This document shows positions 23,168-33,148 of a stretch of 64,000 nucleotides of DNA, one piece after another. Positions within the stretch are counted from its first letter, which is position 1; each line of letters opens with the position of its first letter. The stretch is from the NCBI GenBank assembly GCA_958295665.1, contig OY282558.1, forward strand, positions 139,170,577-139,234,576, read 5' to 3'. The position numbers were made by a program, and so were the translations under genes. The DNA comes from Tipula vernalis (lineage: Eukaryota; Arthropoda; Insecta; Diptera; Tipulidae). Below the pieces are notes generated by a model. The model worked only from the letters and a program-made list of their open reading frames with translations. It ran no database searches and was not told the DNA's origin.

Positions 23168-23895
23168 TCATATATTATTTGCAATTCTTTTCAAATAATC
23201 GAGTTTGTCTGTATTTTCATTAATAGTGTTGTATATTCGTGTTAAGTTTTCGGGCTGTTTTATATTTATTTTTTCTTTTGTGGAATTTTTTCTCCGGACT
23301 TTTTCCTTGGAAATTATTAACTCATTTGCTAGATGCATAATAATTTTGTAAAGCCCAGAATGACGCTTTTCAATGATAATTTTGATACGGCGATGCCAAG
23401 CCTCCACATTATTTTGAGTTTTCGGTAAATTATTTTCAATGACATCAGCAACTGTCCAAAAGCGAGGGGAGTATTGAGGGTTGTTGCCATTAGGGCTAAC
23501 AACATAATTTTTTTTAAACCAATTACTAATAATTTTTAAATCGGGATCATTAAAACTTCTATGCAGTGCGTTGAAGTAGTCTTCAATCGGTATTTGTATG
23601 TACAATGCTGTTAGTAATTATTTGCGAAGGTGAAATTTGTGGGTCATTTTGTGCCATCTTTTTAACAAAATTATTCGCTGTAATTATTGGTATTTCTTGA
23701 GCTGAGGGTCAATGACTGTGGGTACAAGGACCTTTCACGACAATATGTAGTGTGTCTTCTGTTTTATTAATTACTCTACCTTTGCAGAGCAAAGCTTTGC
23801 GTTGAGAACAACCCCAATTGTACGTGTCTTTTATTTTTCTGTCCAATAAATACTAATATCCATCGATGATCAATTTATCTTTCCCTTTATTGGAC
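23168..23895 (-). pseudogene. MULE transposase remnant: FLYWCH finger joined to C-terminal region
   Basis: Minus strand 23895-23709 reads DKLIIDGY, a stop, YLLDRKIKDTYNWGCSQRK, then LLCKGRVINKTED and KGPCTHSH. This is the W-x-C...C...H-x-H pattern of a FLYWCH zinc finger. After a short spacer, the frame at 23605-23168 reads ISNWFKKNYV, RFWTVADVIENNLPKTQNNV and EAWHRRIKIIIEKRHSGLYK. This resembles the end of FLYWCH-containing MULE transposases, where NNxxExWHRR follows the catalytic core. The core with the DDE residues is absent, so this is a deletion derivative that would need a helper. Confidence 0.65.
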
Positions 23896-24167
23896 TTAAC
23901 AATTGAAATATTCATTTAGATGCGGTAATGTAGTCGGAATATCCTCAGAAACACTAATTAAAATTGAAACATAATACTGAATGTATTTTTGATTTGATTT
24001 GATTTGGGTTGTACGACCAAGCCTTTAGCAAGATCTCCCGGATGACGCCGAGCCCACCGTGCACCCTTTTTACATTGACTTGGAAGGATTGGATAGGATT
24101 GTTAGTATAGGATTGAGTTCGACCCGGTTACAGATACCTTGACGGTCAACAGTTAGTAGTATAACAA

Positions 24168-24169
24168 TT

Positions 24170-24232
<63 letters not shown>
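24168..24232. repeat. (TAA)n microsatellite
   Basis: About 20 uninterrupted TAA triplets lie in the 3' UTR of the OTU-containing LINE. The poly-Leu open frame across it is an artefact. Confidence 0.95.
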
Positions 24233-25065
24233 TTGTTATCACAGGACGGCATAATTTCTATCTACAAGTTCTTATTTCCTTAGGACCGGTAACTTTGCTT
24301 TTTTTCCTTCAGTCCTGAAATTTTAACTTTGTATTATTGTTGTAATTTATTCTGACAGAATTATCTAATCTATTGCTAATTTCCTGAGGTCCAACATGTC
24401 ATCATCTTAATCACTATTTATTTTAATAAGGTTAAATATGTTTCTCAGCAATCCTCGGTTAGTTACTTCCTACCCTAAGTTATACTAAATAAATAAATAA
24501 TCATCTAGTAACAATCCTGTCCAGGAGCAGGAAAAATCTATTAATAATATTTTATTTAATCCATCCAGACACTTGCATGCTCCATCAAGTTTGATCATTT
24601 CCTATATAAATAACTAAATTAAACTAAATTAGTCTCAATTCGCTACTTAACTTTTTGGAGAGTAATAAATTCTGCAATATACCTGAAACAGTTCAAACTT
24701 TGAACCCAATTAGCATGTTATGAATAGTCCACCCTTCCCATATAAGAACACAACCAACTACAAATTTGTTCCCATCCGAAAACGCCCACAACCACCCTCT
24801 CTCCCACCTTGACGTTACAACCGCAAACCCTTCGTCAATTATAAATTATAACAAATAAACTATACATACTCGTATATGTATTCAATTATTTATTTACTAT
24901 GTCAATCCATTTATATCTATTTATTTTACCTCTACTTAACTTAAATAAATTTAACTACATTTGTTTAGCAGTTGATTAATTAATTAATTACCCATTAGTT
25001 CCTTGCTTGACATCGCTCTGATGTACGTAAGCGATGAATATTTGATAAAAGTTGTAATATCCAAC

Positions 25066-28000
25066 CTACATTACTTTAGCTATCTCTTCTTCCGAAATTT
25101 CATCTTCAAGAAGCTCACTTGAATCTGATTCTTCGCATTGGTAAATCCCTTCAGCTGCTTTCCGTAAATCAACTCGAGAGGATAAGAGAGGTTCCCATTC
25201 ATTATGCGATCTGTTGAGATAATTTAAATCCTGGTGTAACGAATCATGCCAGGTAAAACATGGTCGTCCTAGTTTCCTAGGACCAGCACTGTACGTGAAA
25301 GCAGCCTTGAGTATATGGATAGACGGACGGCGGTACACATGTCCCCAATAATTGATCCGCTGGAACTTAATGCGCTTTGTTATTGTTTTACCGTTCAAAA
25401 TTTCTTTAATTTTCCTTGCTCCGAGGGTGGATTTATCTTTACTAAATTCCAGTAATCTTCTCAAGAAAAAGAGCTCATATTTCCTTAATCTCTTCCGATT
25501 TGCAAGTGTAAGGGCGGTGGTTTTCAATCCATAGATCATCATGGGAACTATGACAGTATTATACATCGTGATGGCTATCTTAGAAGACATTTTATTTCTT
25601 TTAATGAAAGATTGCATTAGTTTTGTGACCCCGAGCGCTTGGCGACACCGGGTCCGGATAGTGAGGGGCCTACTAAGCCTAGTTGTGAAGTAGGTGCCCA
25701 AGTATCGTAATGTTTTCACTGAGGTGAAAGTAATTCGACCTATTCTGACATTGGATGGGATGGGTATTAAGGAGTCTGGGTTTCTAATAAGTACAGTTCA
25801 TTTATTTGGATTCACTGTTAGTCCGGCAATCTCTAATCCAGCGATCAACTCAATCAGAATGGGTTCTAAGCGTGCAGGGTCCCGAGTGACAATTAAAATG
25901 TCATCAGAATATGCTAGAATTAAAGGAAGCTGCAATGTCGCTCCTTGATTTAAACATAATTCTGGATACTGATCGGCAACAGTTACCAACACTTCATTCA
26001 AAATGAAATTAAAAAGCCTTGGTGATAGAGGACAACCCTGTTTTACCCCTTTGTTCTTTTTAACTCTAGCTGTACAGGTGTTAAACCAGTTGATGGAGGT
26101 TTTCTCCCAGAAACAAGCCTTTATGATGCGGTTTACCAGATAAGGAGGCACATATTGTTGAAGACATTCGATTACGACCTTTAGATTGACTGTGTCAAAT
26201 GCCTTTGCTAAGTCAATAGAAAAGGTAAAAGTTTCATTCCCGGAGCGCCATTCTTCATCCAGTACTCGACGAACGACAAACATGTAATCATCAGTCGAGC
26301 GATTGGGCAAAAACGCAGCTTGGTATGAAGGCGGTAATTCGAGATGATCATCCAACTTTTCAAGAAGAAGCTTGGCATAGATCTTGTATCCTACATTGGC
26401 ATAGGGTTATGCGTCGGAAATCACTGGTTTGACGAGGATTCTTGTTCTTAGGAATTGGAACCTGAATGGTCTCCAGCCACTCGGTTGGTGGGTCAATGTT
26501 TATCCATGCAGTTTCTATGACTTTATGAAGCGCTTCAACAATATTGTTGGGTGCATATTTAAATAGTTCAATGGGAATTTGATCCAACCCCGGGGCAGTG
26601 CCTGGGCGGATTAAATTCAGGACTGACTGAATGTCTTCCTTATTTGGAGGAGGACCTAGAGGAAAGTAATCCTGTTCCTCTATAAGGCTCGGCCAGGTTC
26701 CTTCAATGGTAGAAAGTTCATTTACCCAGGAGGAAATTGGTATGTAATTTCCGCGAAAGGAAGAGCAATCTCGTTTGAAAATCTTAAAATATGAATAAGT
26801 TCTGCGAAGACGTTCTGGAGGAGAATAGTAAGTCAAACGACTAAAAAATTGTTTGCATTCAGAAGATTTGTGCCTGGAATAGGCATCAGACAAACGTTTC
26901 CTGGCACTTTGTAGACGCAATCGAGAGCTCATCTCCTGTGGATGAGCATGTTTGTGAAATTGGGCCTGTTTAAAGAGCGCCAATGCTTTCCTACGCTTAG
27001 GTGTCAGGGGCGTCTTGGTGGTGAGTAACTGTTGGGAGCTTTCCTTGATGCAAGTAGTTATCAAATGCCATAGATTACAATCATTTATATCTGAAACTGC
27101 TTGTGCAAATGATTTTGCTGAAGCGGACTGATATTGTTTGTGTATCTTTACTCCTTTCAGTAACGAGAGATTCAAAGATTTGAATGAAGTGGTCATAGGT
27201 GGCCCTGCAGAGATCAGAACTGGCTTTACATTAGTAGGACAGGCAAGCGACCGCACTTTTTGCATGGTGCACACAATCCATATTAAACGATGATCGCTTA
27301 GTGACGGGTAAAAACAGGCGGCTTTCACCGACTTAACATAAATAACCCGATTGCTTTTACGGGTTAAAATATAGTCCAACTGGGAATACAATCGACCATC
27401 AGTCCAGGTCATAAGTTTCCGCCGACGTCCATGAAGGGTGTGATTAAAAAGTTGAGTCGACCGAGTTAGTAGTTCTAGAGAAACTCCATTCTCATTCTTC
27501 GACTGCAAATCATCTTCTTTTAGATGAGCATTAAAATCTCCAAATAAGACGATATCGATCTGTTGCGGGCAACGATCAATTATCGAAAGTAACTTTGAGA
27601 ATATCTTTATGGAAAGACGACGATTGTATTGGGAAGTGTGAGGTGGAACATAAACGGATATGGCAATGATCCTCCTATTCTCAATTCTGCCGTTCAGAGT
27701 AATTATGGCACCAAAATATTTTCGAATTCCCATGGTCCGAATGAAGGTATGCCTTTTTATCAAAATTCCCACTCCACGTCTTTTTGTCTTGGGATCGTTT
27801 GTAAGGTGCCAAATGTAATTTTTTGAAGAACAGGTTCCAGAGGGCATATTTGTTTCTGAGACACTACATATATGGACATTATTTTCTAATAAAATTCTGT
27901 CAATGGCGTCACGTTTCTGGGAGTTATTAAGGCCTCGAACGTTCCAAGTTCCAAGGCAGAATGAGTTGACGGGAAGGTCCAGGATTGGTGACTCAATTAA

Positions 28001-28603
28001 CTGTGATTCCTCAATTAGTGTATAAGGATTGTCAGTGGTGGAAATTTTCCGGTGGACATTCTCTGCTATGTAAGGCAAATCGGAATATTGTGCCGTGTTA
28101 GCAAGCAATGGGGTATGTTCCTGTTGGAACATTAAGCTGTCATAATGTGACCCCGTATATAGCAAATTAATTTCAGTGTTATACGTTCCCCTGGTCGGTG
28201 TAAAAGTGATTTGATGTTTGACATAATAAATATTTATTTTTGGTTTTTTCAAATTAGACACGGCCGAAAGACATTCGGCGCCACCCCAAAATCCAGTCTG
28301 CTGAAGGTCGGATAGATATCTTAATATTAATTGATTTCCAGTGTGATTCAAAATTTCCCTGGGATTATAGATCTGATGACATGCATCCAATATTGTGTGA
28401 GAATAATCATTAAGATTACCGCGTATAAAGCTGACAATTTCAGCTCGGAGATCACTTGCTGAACAGGTTGAAGAATGAGAATCTTGTAGTTGCAGCTGAT
28501 GGATGATTGCATTGAAAAGGCAATTTCCATCACTTGGTATTTTGTGTACTTCCATGCCTAACAGTAAATACTGAGTGTGCAATGTATAATACAATATTGC
28601 CAA
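25066..28603 (-). pseudogene. OTU protease, APE endonuclease and reverse transcriptase polyprotein of an RTE-like LINE
   Basis: The preferred start is the ATG at 28555 (MEVHKIPSDGNCLFNAI); the open frame extends to 28603. The OTU domain is residues about 1-150: DGNCLFNAI with the catalytic Cys, GGAECLSAVS, and SHYDSLMF with the catalytic His. The APE endonuclease is about 200-430: LGTWNVRGLNN, SETNMPSG, VLFGDFNAHLKED, LDYILTRK and LSDHRLIWIV. The reverse transcriptase follows: PGTAPGLDQIPIELFKYAP, FSIDLAKAFDTVN, GVKQGCPLSPRLFNFIL and AYSDDILIV, with Ser in place of the usual Ala of the xADD box. The C-terminal part (25719-25066) contains ITMYNTVIVPMMIYGLKTTA and YWGHVYRRP and ends in an acidic tail. 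Lesions are one extra base near 26375 (frames 747-codon and 26355-25798) and an in-frame TGA near 25798. Confidence 0.9.
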
Positions 28604-29375
28604 TTTACCGATTTATTTAACTTATGTAGCTTTCCTTCTAATTTTCTAGTTATTAATTCCAGCTATTCCACTACAATTGTAAATTCTAAATTCTTAACTC
28701 AATAGCATACTAAATAATTTAATTTATGAATTATTTTAATTTTAATTTTAATTTTAATTCTATTTCATCACACACTAATTTCATCACATCAACTCACTAC
28801 ATTTCATATAACCCTACATTTCAAATAAATTCTACACTCTATATTTCAAATAAATTCTTTAAACACATAGACACTAGTTTAATAATTAGTTAGCCATTTA
28901 TCATTTATGTACTTAATTATTTCTTTATTAAATTCAGTACCCTTTGTTATATCACTCTGTTATCTTTTAATCACTAAACACCGTAACTTTATAGTTTGCT
29001 CTAATAATTTATAAATTATCTAATTTTTGTTTTATCTTTTATATTTTCTTTCATCACACTTCACCAATAGTTTCATTACATCAAGGCTTCTTTTAACATC
29101 AATAAACTGCATTTCCAGTTTGGACATATATTCCAAGACTTCCCTATCTCACCTGTCTAATCAAAACTTTACACATTATACCTAATGTTTTTTTCCCTAA
29201 ATGTTGAACCGTAATAAAGCGATGCACAATCATGCACTCTTACACAATTCACAATTCACTGAATTTATCGAATTTTAGTTTGAATAGCCAATTTACAATA
29301 AAATAATTATTTTTAATAAAAATTAATTCTCGAGGAAAAAAACACAACCATTTGACTCGAAAGTCATGGCCAACC
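28604..29375 (-). other. 5' UTR of the OTU-containing LINE
   Basis: AT-rich, with a run of five to six TTTAA/AATTTT units at about 28735-28760 and no recognisable domain. As a LINE 5' UTR it should hold an internal promoter; no motif stands out. Confidence 0.5.
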
Positions 29376-29721
29376 GAAACATAATACTGAATGTATAAAC
29401 ATAAATAAACAACGAGCTTTTTTAGTTATTAAACTAGTACTTATATTGATATGAAAGTTTACTAGGTGCCTTGTAGATATTTTAAATGATTTTATTTTTA
29501 AATATTCCTTTTAGAATGTTAGATAATACTAATAATGATAATACATGTGCATTAATTAACAAATGTAAGACACTAATGCATATATTATATTGCAGTTACA
29601 ATTATACAATTTTTGATACAACTCTAACTGCGATGGATTACTCACATGAAGTTTACAACAATTAATTATGTTTGATTGTTTGATACAGAACTTAGGTATT
29701 TTCAATCTCTGTGGGGATTTA

Positions 29722-29823
29722 CAATCCCGTTTTTTATCATCATACAAAGGCTTAGGTTAGATTCAAAATCGCGCGATTTTTAATCTAACCTAAGCCTTTG
29801 TATGATGATATAAAACGGGATTG
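29722..29823. repeat. Near-perfect palindrome, about 102 bp
   Basis: The arms run outward from the centre AATCGCGCGATT at 29767-29778. They read on both sides through TAGGCTTTG and TGATGATA-type sequence to AATCCCG / CGGGATT. There is one mismatch beside the core and a few bases of indel near the ends. With no loop, it would extrude as a long hairpin. It lies inside the right half of the MULE, next to its tandem TIR repeats, so it may be where two TIR ends were joined head to head. Confidence 0.85.
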
Positions 29824-29983
29824 TGAAATACGGGATTTTGAAATACGGGATTTTGTAATACGAGATTTTGTAATACAATATTTTGAAATACGGGATATTG
29901 AAATACAGGATTTTGTAATACGCTATTATGTTTATGGGATTTTATAAAGGGTAATATGTGATACGGGCAACTGTACCCAACCC
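29815..29983 (-). repeat. Right MULE TIR with tandem repeats
   Basis: It has about seven copies of (T)TTTGAAATACGGGA or TTTTGTAATACGGGA between 29818 and 29945, then a unique stretch ending CTGTACCCAACCC at 29983. It is inverted relative to 18224-18310 and 22930-23045. Confidence 0.8.
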
Positions 29984-30364
29984 ACTTTCTCATTTAAATA
30001 AGAATGTTGTTGCTTATTCCAAATCAAGATGAATTCCATGTAATAAGTGAAGTAAGTCACAATCGCTACAATTAGAAAAATTCATGTCACATTTTATGTC
30101 GTCAGTAAACGAGGATAATTAATCCGCAAATTTTATTTCGAAATTTTTTTTTGCACAAATAGGCAAACAAAAATAGTTATGAGTAATTTATAGATAATTG
30201 CACGGAATAATTATAATTGTATTACAACTAGAAATAAGAAATTTACGTTTAAAAATCGTAAAAAATTTTTAAACCACGAGGATTTTTCAGTATCGACGAG
30301 GACACGAGGATAAAATAGTCAAACGAGGACAATCCTCGCCAAACAAGGACGGGTGGCAACCCTG

Positions 30365-30510
<146 letters not shown>

Positions 30511-30548
30511 TTGGATTTCACGTTTAATAAAACATAAAAAAAAATTAT

Positions 30549-31448
30549 TTATTCACAAATTTCTTTTTTATTACAGAATTTTATTACAGAAAGAGACGAC
30601 TGCATCGATCGGAATAAGTAGTAATCTGAAGGAACTATGTCTTGTGAATACGGCGGGTGGGGTAGTACTTCGCAATACTGTCCTTGTAAATAATATTTCG
30701 CAACGTTTGCAACATGTGGTTTTGCATTGTCATGCTGAAAAATTAATTTGTTGTGTCTATTCACCCATTCTGGTCCTTTTTCCTCTATAGCTCACTTCAA
30801 ACGTATTAGTTGTCGTCGGTACACATCGTCATTGATAGTTTTACCTGATTCCAGCAATTCATAATATACCACACCTTTCTGATCTTACCAGATACAGAGC
30901 ATAACCTTATTGCAATGGAAATCTCGCTTTGGTTGCGATGGACCAGCTTCACCACGCTTCACCCAAGATTTTTGGCGTTTGGGATTCTCATAATAAAGCC
31001 ATTTTTTATTTCCATTAACTATCCGTTTTCGACGTTCGAGGTCTCTTTCTTTTAATTCATGTGGAACCCAGTTGTTTGCTTTTTAAACCATTCCGATTGT
31101 TTGTAAACGTTTTGCAACAGTTGATCGATCAACATTTAATGCTACAGCCAATTCTGAGTGTGTTTGAGAAGAATCTTCAGCCAATAACGTTTCCAATTCA
31201 GCATCTTCAAATTTTTTGGGTGGTTTTTCATGCTCTTTATCTTCAATGCCAAAATCATCATTTTTAAATCGTCGAAACCATTCTTTGCACGTTGTATTCG
31301 ATGGAGCATGCTCATCGTAAATTGCCACAAGCAAACGATAAGTTTCCGCTGTACTTTTCTTTGCAATAATATAATGTAATAAAACTTCCCGCAGATGATG
31401 TTTATTTGGAATAAAATTCGACATTTTGAAAGAGTAAAAATTGCACAT
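30549..31448 (-). pseudogene. mariner transposase remnant 1 (DD34D type), inactive
   Basis: The frame at 31448-31083 is the N-terminal paired-like helix-turn-helix region: HHLREVLLHYIIAKKSTAET, TCKEWFRRFKNDDFGIED and LAVALNVDRSTVAKRLQTIG. A further phase to about 30770 reads WVPHELKERDLERRK, GNKKWLYYENPKRQKSW, then CIW-stop-DQKGVVYYELL. The frame at 30764-30549 has FQHDNAKPHVA (second Asp) and YSQDIVPSDYYLFRSM (third Asp). The first Asp motif, normally GDEKW, reads GNKKW, and part of the helix before it is deleted. Stops replace a Trp and another residue near 30800-30880. No TIRs were found. The remnant abuts the TA tract on the left. Confidence 0.85.
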
Positions 31449-32450
31449 TTATAGTTTACGTAAGCAGTAAAAATAACGACACCAATTGAGAAAGGGCGGA
31501 GTCATATTCACACACGCAATATTATCAATGTTATTATTATGCGACGAATTCATTTAAAATTTCAAGCAATGTATTTAAACATTATTGTTTTTTCTGACCA
31601 TGCTTTTAAAATTTAGGTAAATCCCTCCGCTGCCTCCAATTGTAGTGGTACCGAGCGGGAATACTGAACGGGAAACGTAATTTAGTTTTTATGTTTTAGT
31701 ATTTAAATTTTTATTTATTTAACAAAATTATTCTTCTTTTACAAAATTTTACATCTATTTTTCGTCTCACATTTTATATCGACTGAATCCATTTTCATCT
31801 GTTGTCCCGGCTTTTAAAAGGTCAGTCCAACTGTACTTCCAAATAAATACATGTATGGGTATGTATGTACAATTAAGACAGTACCGCAGTATTTTGTTGG
31901 TACATTCTCCTCACAGATCCTCCGGCTGAAGAAGTGGAACAATATTAGATTTCACAGTGTCCGCTATAAGTTTTCATTTGCAGATATCTATATCCCTCCG
32001 AAAAACAGCATAAGACGACGGAAAATATTCCTCCGTTTTAAAATGAACTGTTGAAAAATACTTTGCTGCACGTTTCTAAGAGTGACAAACAACAAAGTAT
32101 ATTATATTCAACTATTATAGAAAAATGAAATGATTTCTGAAAAATCCAATTCTGCTCGCTTCTGCTCAATTGAAAATTTTCTCAATTTTAATTCGAGACA
32201 ATGAAACAAATTTTGATGAAAAGGATTACACGTAAATTGGGTAAATGTTATGCGACCTTCTTTGTCATTAGATCTCGCAGCATGTGTCAATATTTTTATT
32301 ATATACTTACATGAATAATTCAAGTACCTCTAAGGGGTTCAAAACTATTTTGGCGTCCCCCTCTCGCTTAACAATCTAGAAAACTTAAATATAAATCATG
32401 TCTGTCATAAAATCATTCCCCTTTGTTTCGAAAAAAAAATCAAAACAAAT
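31449..32450. other. Gene-free stretch upstream of the BEL insertion
   Basis: I see no coding or repeat signature that I can name. Short open frames here (for example 31851-32054) have no recognisable motif. Because the BEL element is an insertion, this sequence was originally contiguous with 39359 onward, so it may be upstream regulatory DNA of the candidate gene at 40140. Confidence 0.4.
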
Positions 32451-32455
32451 ATTCC

Positions 32456-33148
32456 TGATGCGGGATAAATGGTTGCAGCTATTTGTCTCATCAAATTTTC
32501 CGAAATATCAAAATATTAATTAAAACAGCGATTTTTTTTTATTCCCATTTGCAACTTAAACTTTATAATTTATTACCAAAATTTATATTATTTTACTGTG
32601 AACAGCTCTCAATCTCAAAACAAAGTGAAAAGAATTTTTTTTTATATAATTTTCTAAATAGCCGCGAAAGGTCATAAAAAACAAAACAGCGGCAAATCAC
32701 TCCATAATTAAATTGTTAAATTACAAAACGAAAATTATATTAAAAGGGAGATGGCAGTATTTGTTAATCACTCTATCGATAACAACAAGATGGTAGTGCG
32801 ATCAACAAATACCTGTACAATAAATATCGATAACTTTACGGTTGACCGGTTCATCGATTGAATGTCAAATACTTGTAAACACAGTGACTGTCAATGGAGT
32901 GATAATACCAGGTAAACAAAATATTTTTATAAATTAAATTCATGATAATACTAATTAAATACAATTCAATTTTAGATAAATAAATAAACTATATAGTGAT
33001 GAAATCAAATTCAATTTTAGATAAATAAATAAACTATATAGTGATGAAATCAATTATACAAGATAAGTTTTATAACTAAATTAAAATTCAATGCAATTTA
33101 CAATTCTTTTTTTCTAATTTCCATTTTAGATCAAAATGATCCTGAACA
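32456..33148 (-). repeat. 3' LTR of the BEL element
   Basis: This is 693 bp, in exact register with 38661-39353 (constant offset of 6205 bp at both ends and the middle), so there is no net indel. I compared by eye and saw no mismatch. It contains a 37-bp direct duplication (33002-33052 region, AAATTCAATTTTAGATAAAT repeated) present in both LTRs. Confidence 0.95.

Larger units (their letters stand above)
23987..29375 (-). mobile_element. RTE-like LINE with N-terminal OTU protease domain
   Basis: A 5.4-kb minus-strand LINE is flanked by a 21-bp direct duplication starting GAAACATAATACTGAATGTA (23966-23986 and 29376-29396). The 3' tail is not plain poly-A but short AAATC repeats (GATTTGATTTGATTTG on the plus strand at 23991-24006). 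It has one long ORF (28555-25066), a 3' UTR of about 1.08 kb containing a (TAA)n microsatellite (24168-24232), and a 5' UTR of about 0.8 kb. The ORF has one frameshift and one stop, so it is recently inactivated. It inserted into the interior of the MULE. Confidence 0.9.
18224..29983 (-). mobile_element. MULE-type (FLYWCH) transposon nested in the hAT
   Basis: The ends are built of tandem copies of TTTTGAAATACGGGA (right) and its complement TCCCGTATTTCAAAA (left). The outermost bases align as GGGATCGGTACTTATGTCCG (18224) against GGGTTGGGTACAGTTGCCCG (29983 read inward). The 8-bp direct repeat ACTTTCTC flanks it at 18216-18223 and 29984-29991. Animal MULEs make 8-9 bp duplications. It carries a FLYWCH finger and a MULE-like C-terminus. 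Without the two nested LINEs it is about 1.7 kb, so it is an internally deleted copy. Exact termini are less sure than those of the hAT because the TIRs have diverged. Confidence 0.65.
16591..30364 (-). mobile_element. hAT transposon, expanded to 13.8 kb by nested insertions
   Basis: The left end is CAGGGTTACCACC (16591). The right end read inward is CAGGGTTGCCACC (30364). The 8-bp direct duplication ATATATAC flanks it at 16583-16590 and 30365-30372. CAGGG termini and an 8-bp duplication are the hAT signature. CGAGGA motifs are repeated just inside both ends, most densely at 30280-30350, like the subterminal repeats of other hATs. Once the MULE block (18224-29983) and its duplication are removed, about 2.0 kb remains. 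This holds a damaged minus-strand hAT transposase. Confidence 0.9.

Noticed and set aside
24070..24252. Poly-leucine open frame
   Set aside because: Translation of the (TAA)n microsatellite in the 3' UTR of a LINE.
30515..31520. TIRs for the first mariner
   Set aside because: I compared the flanks at 30515-30545 and 31450-31520 by eye and found no inverted match.
32483..32677. Identical 64-codon frames in both LTRs (second at 38688-38882), taken at first as a small accessory gene
   Set aside because: They are in the antisense direction to the element and are identical only because the LTRs are duplicated; no motif.
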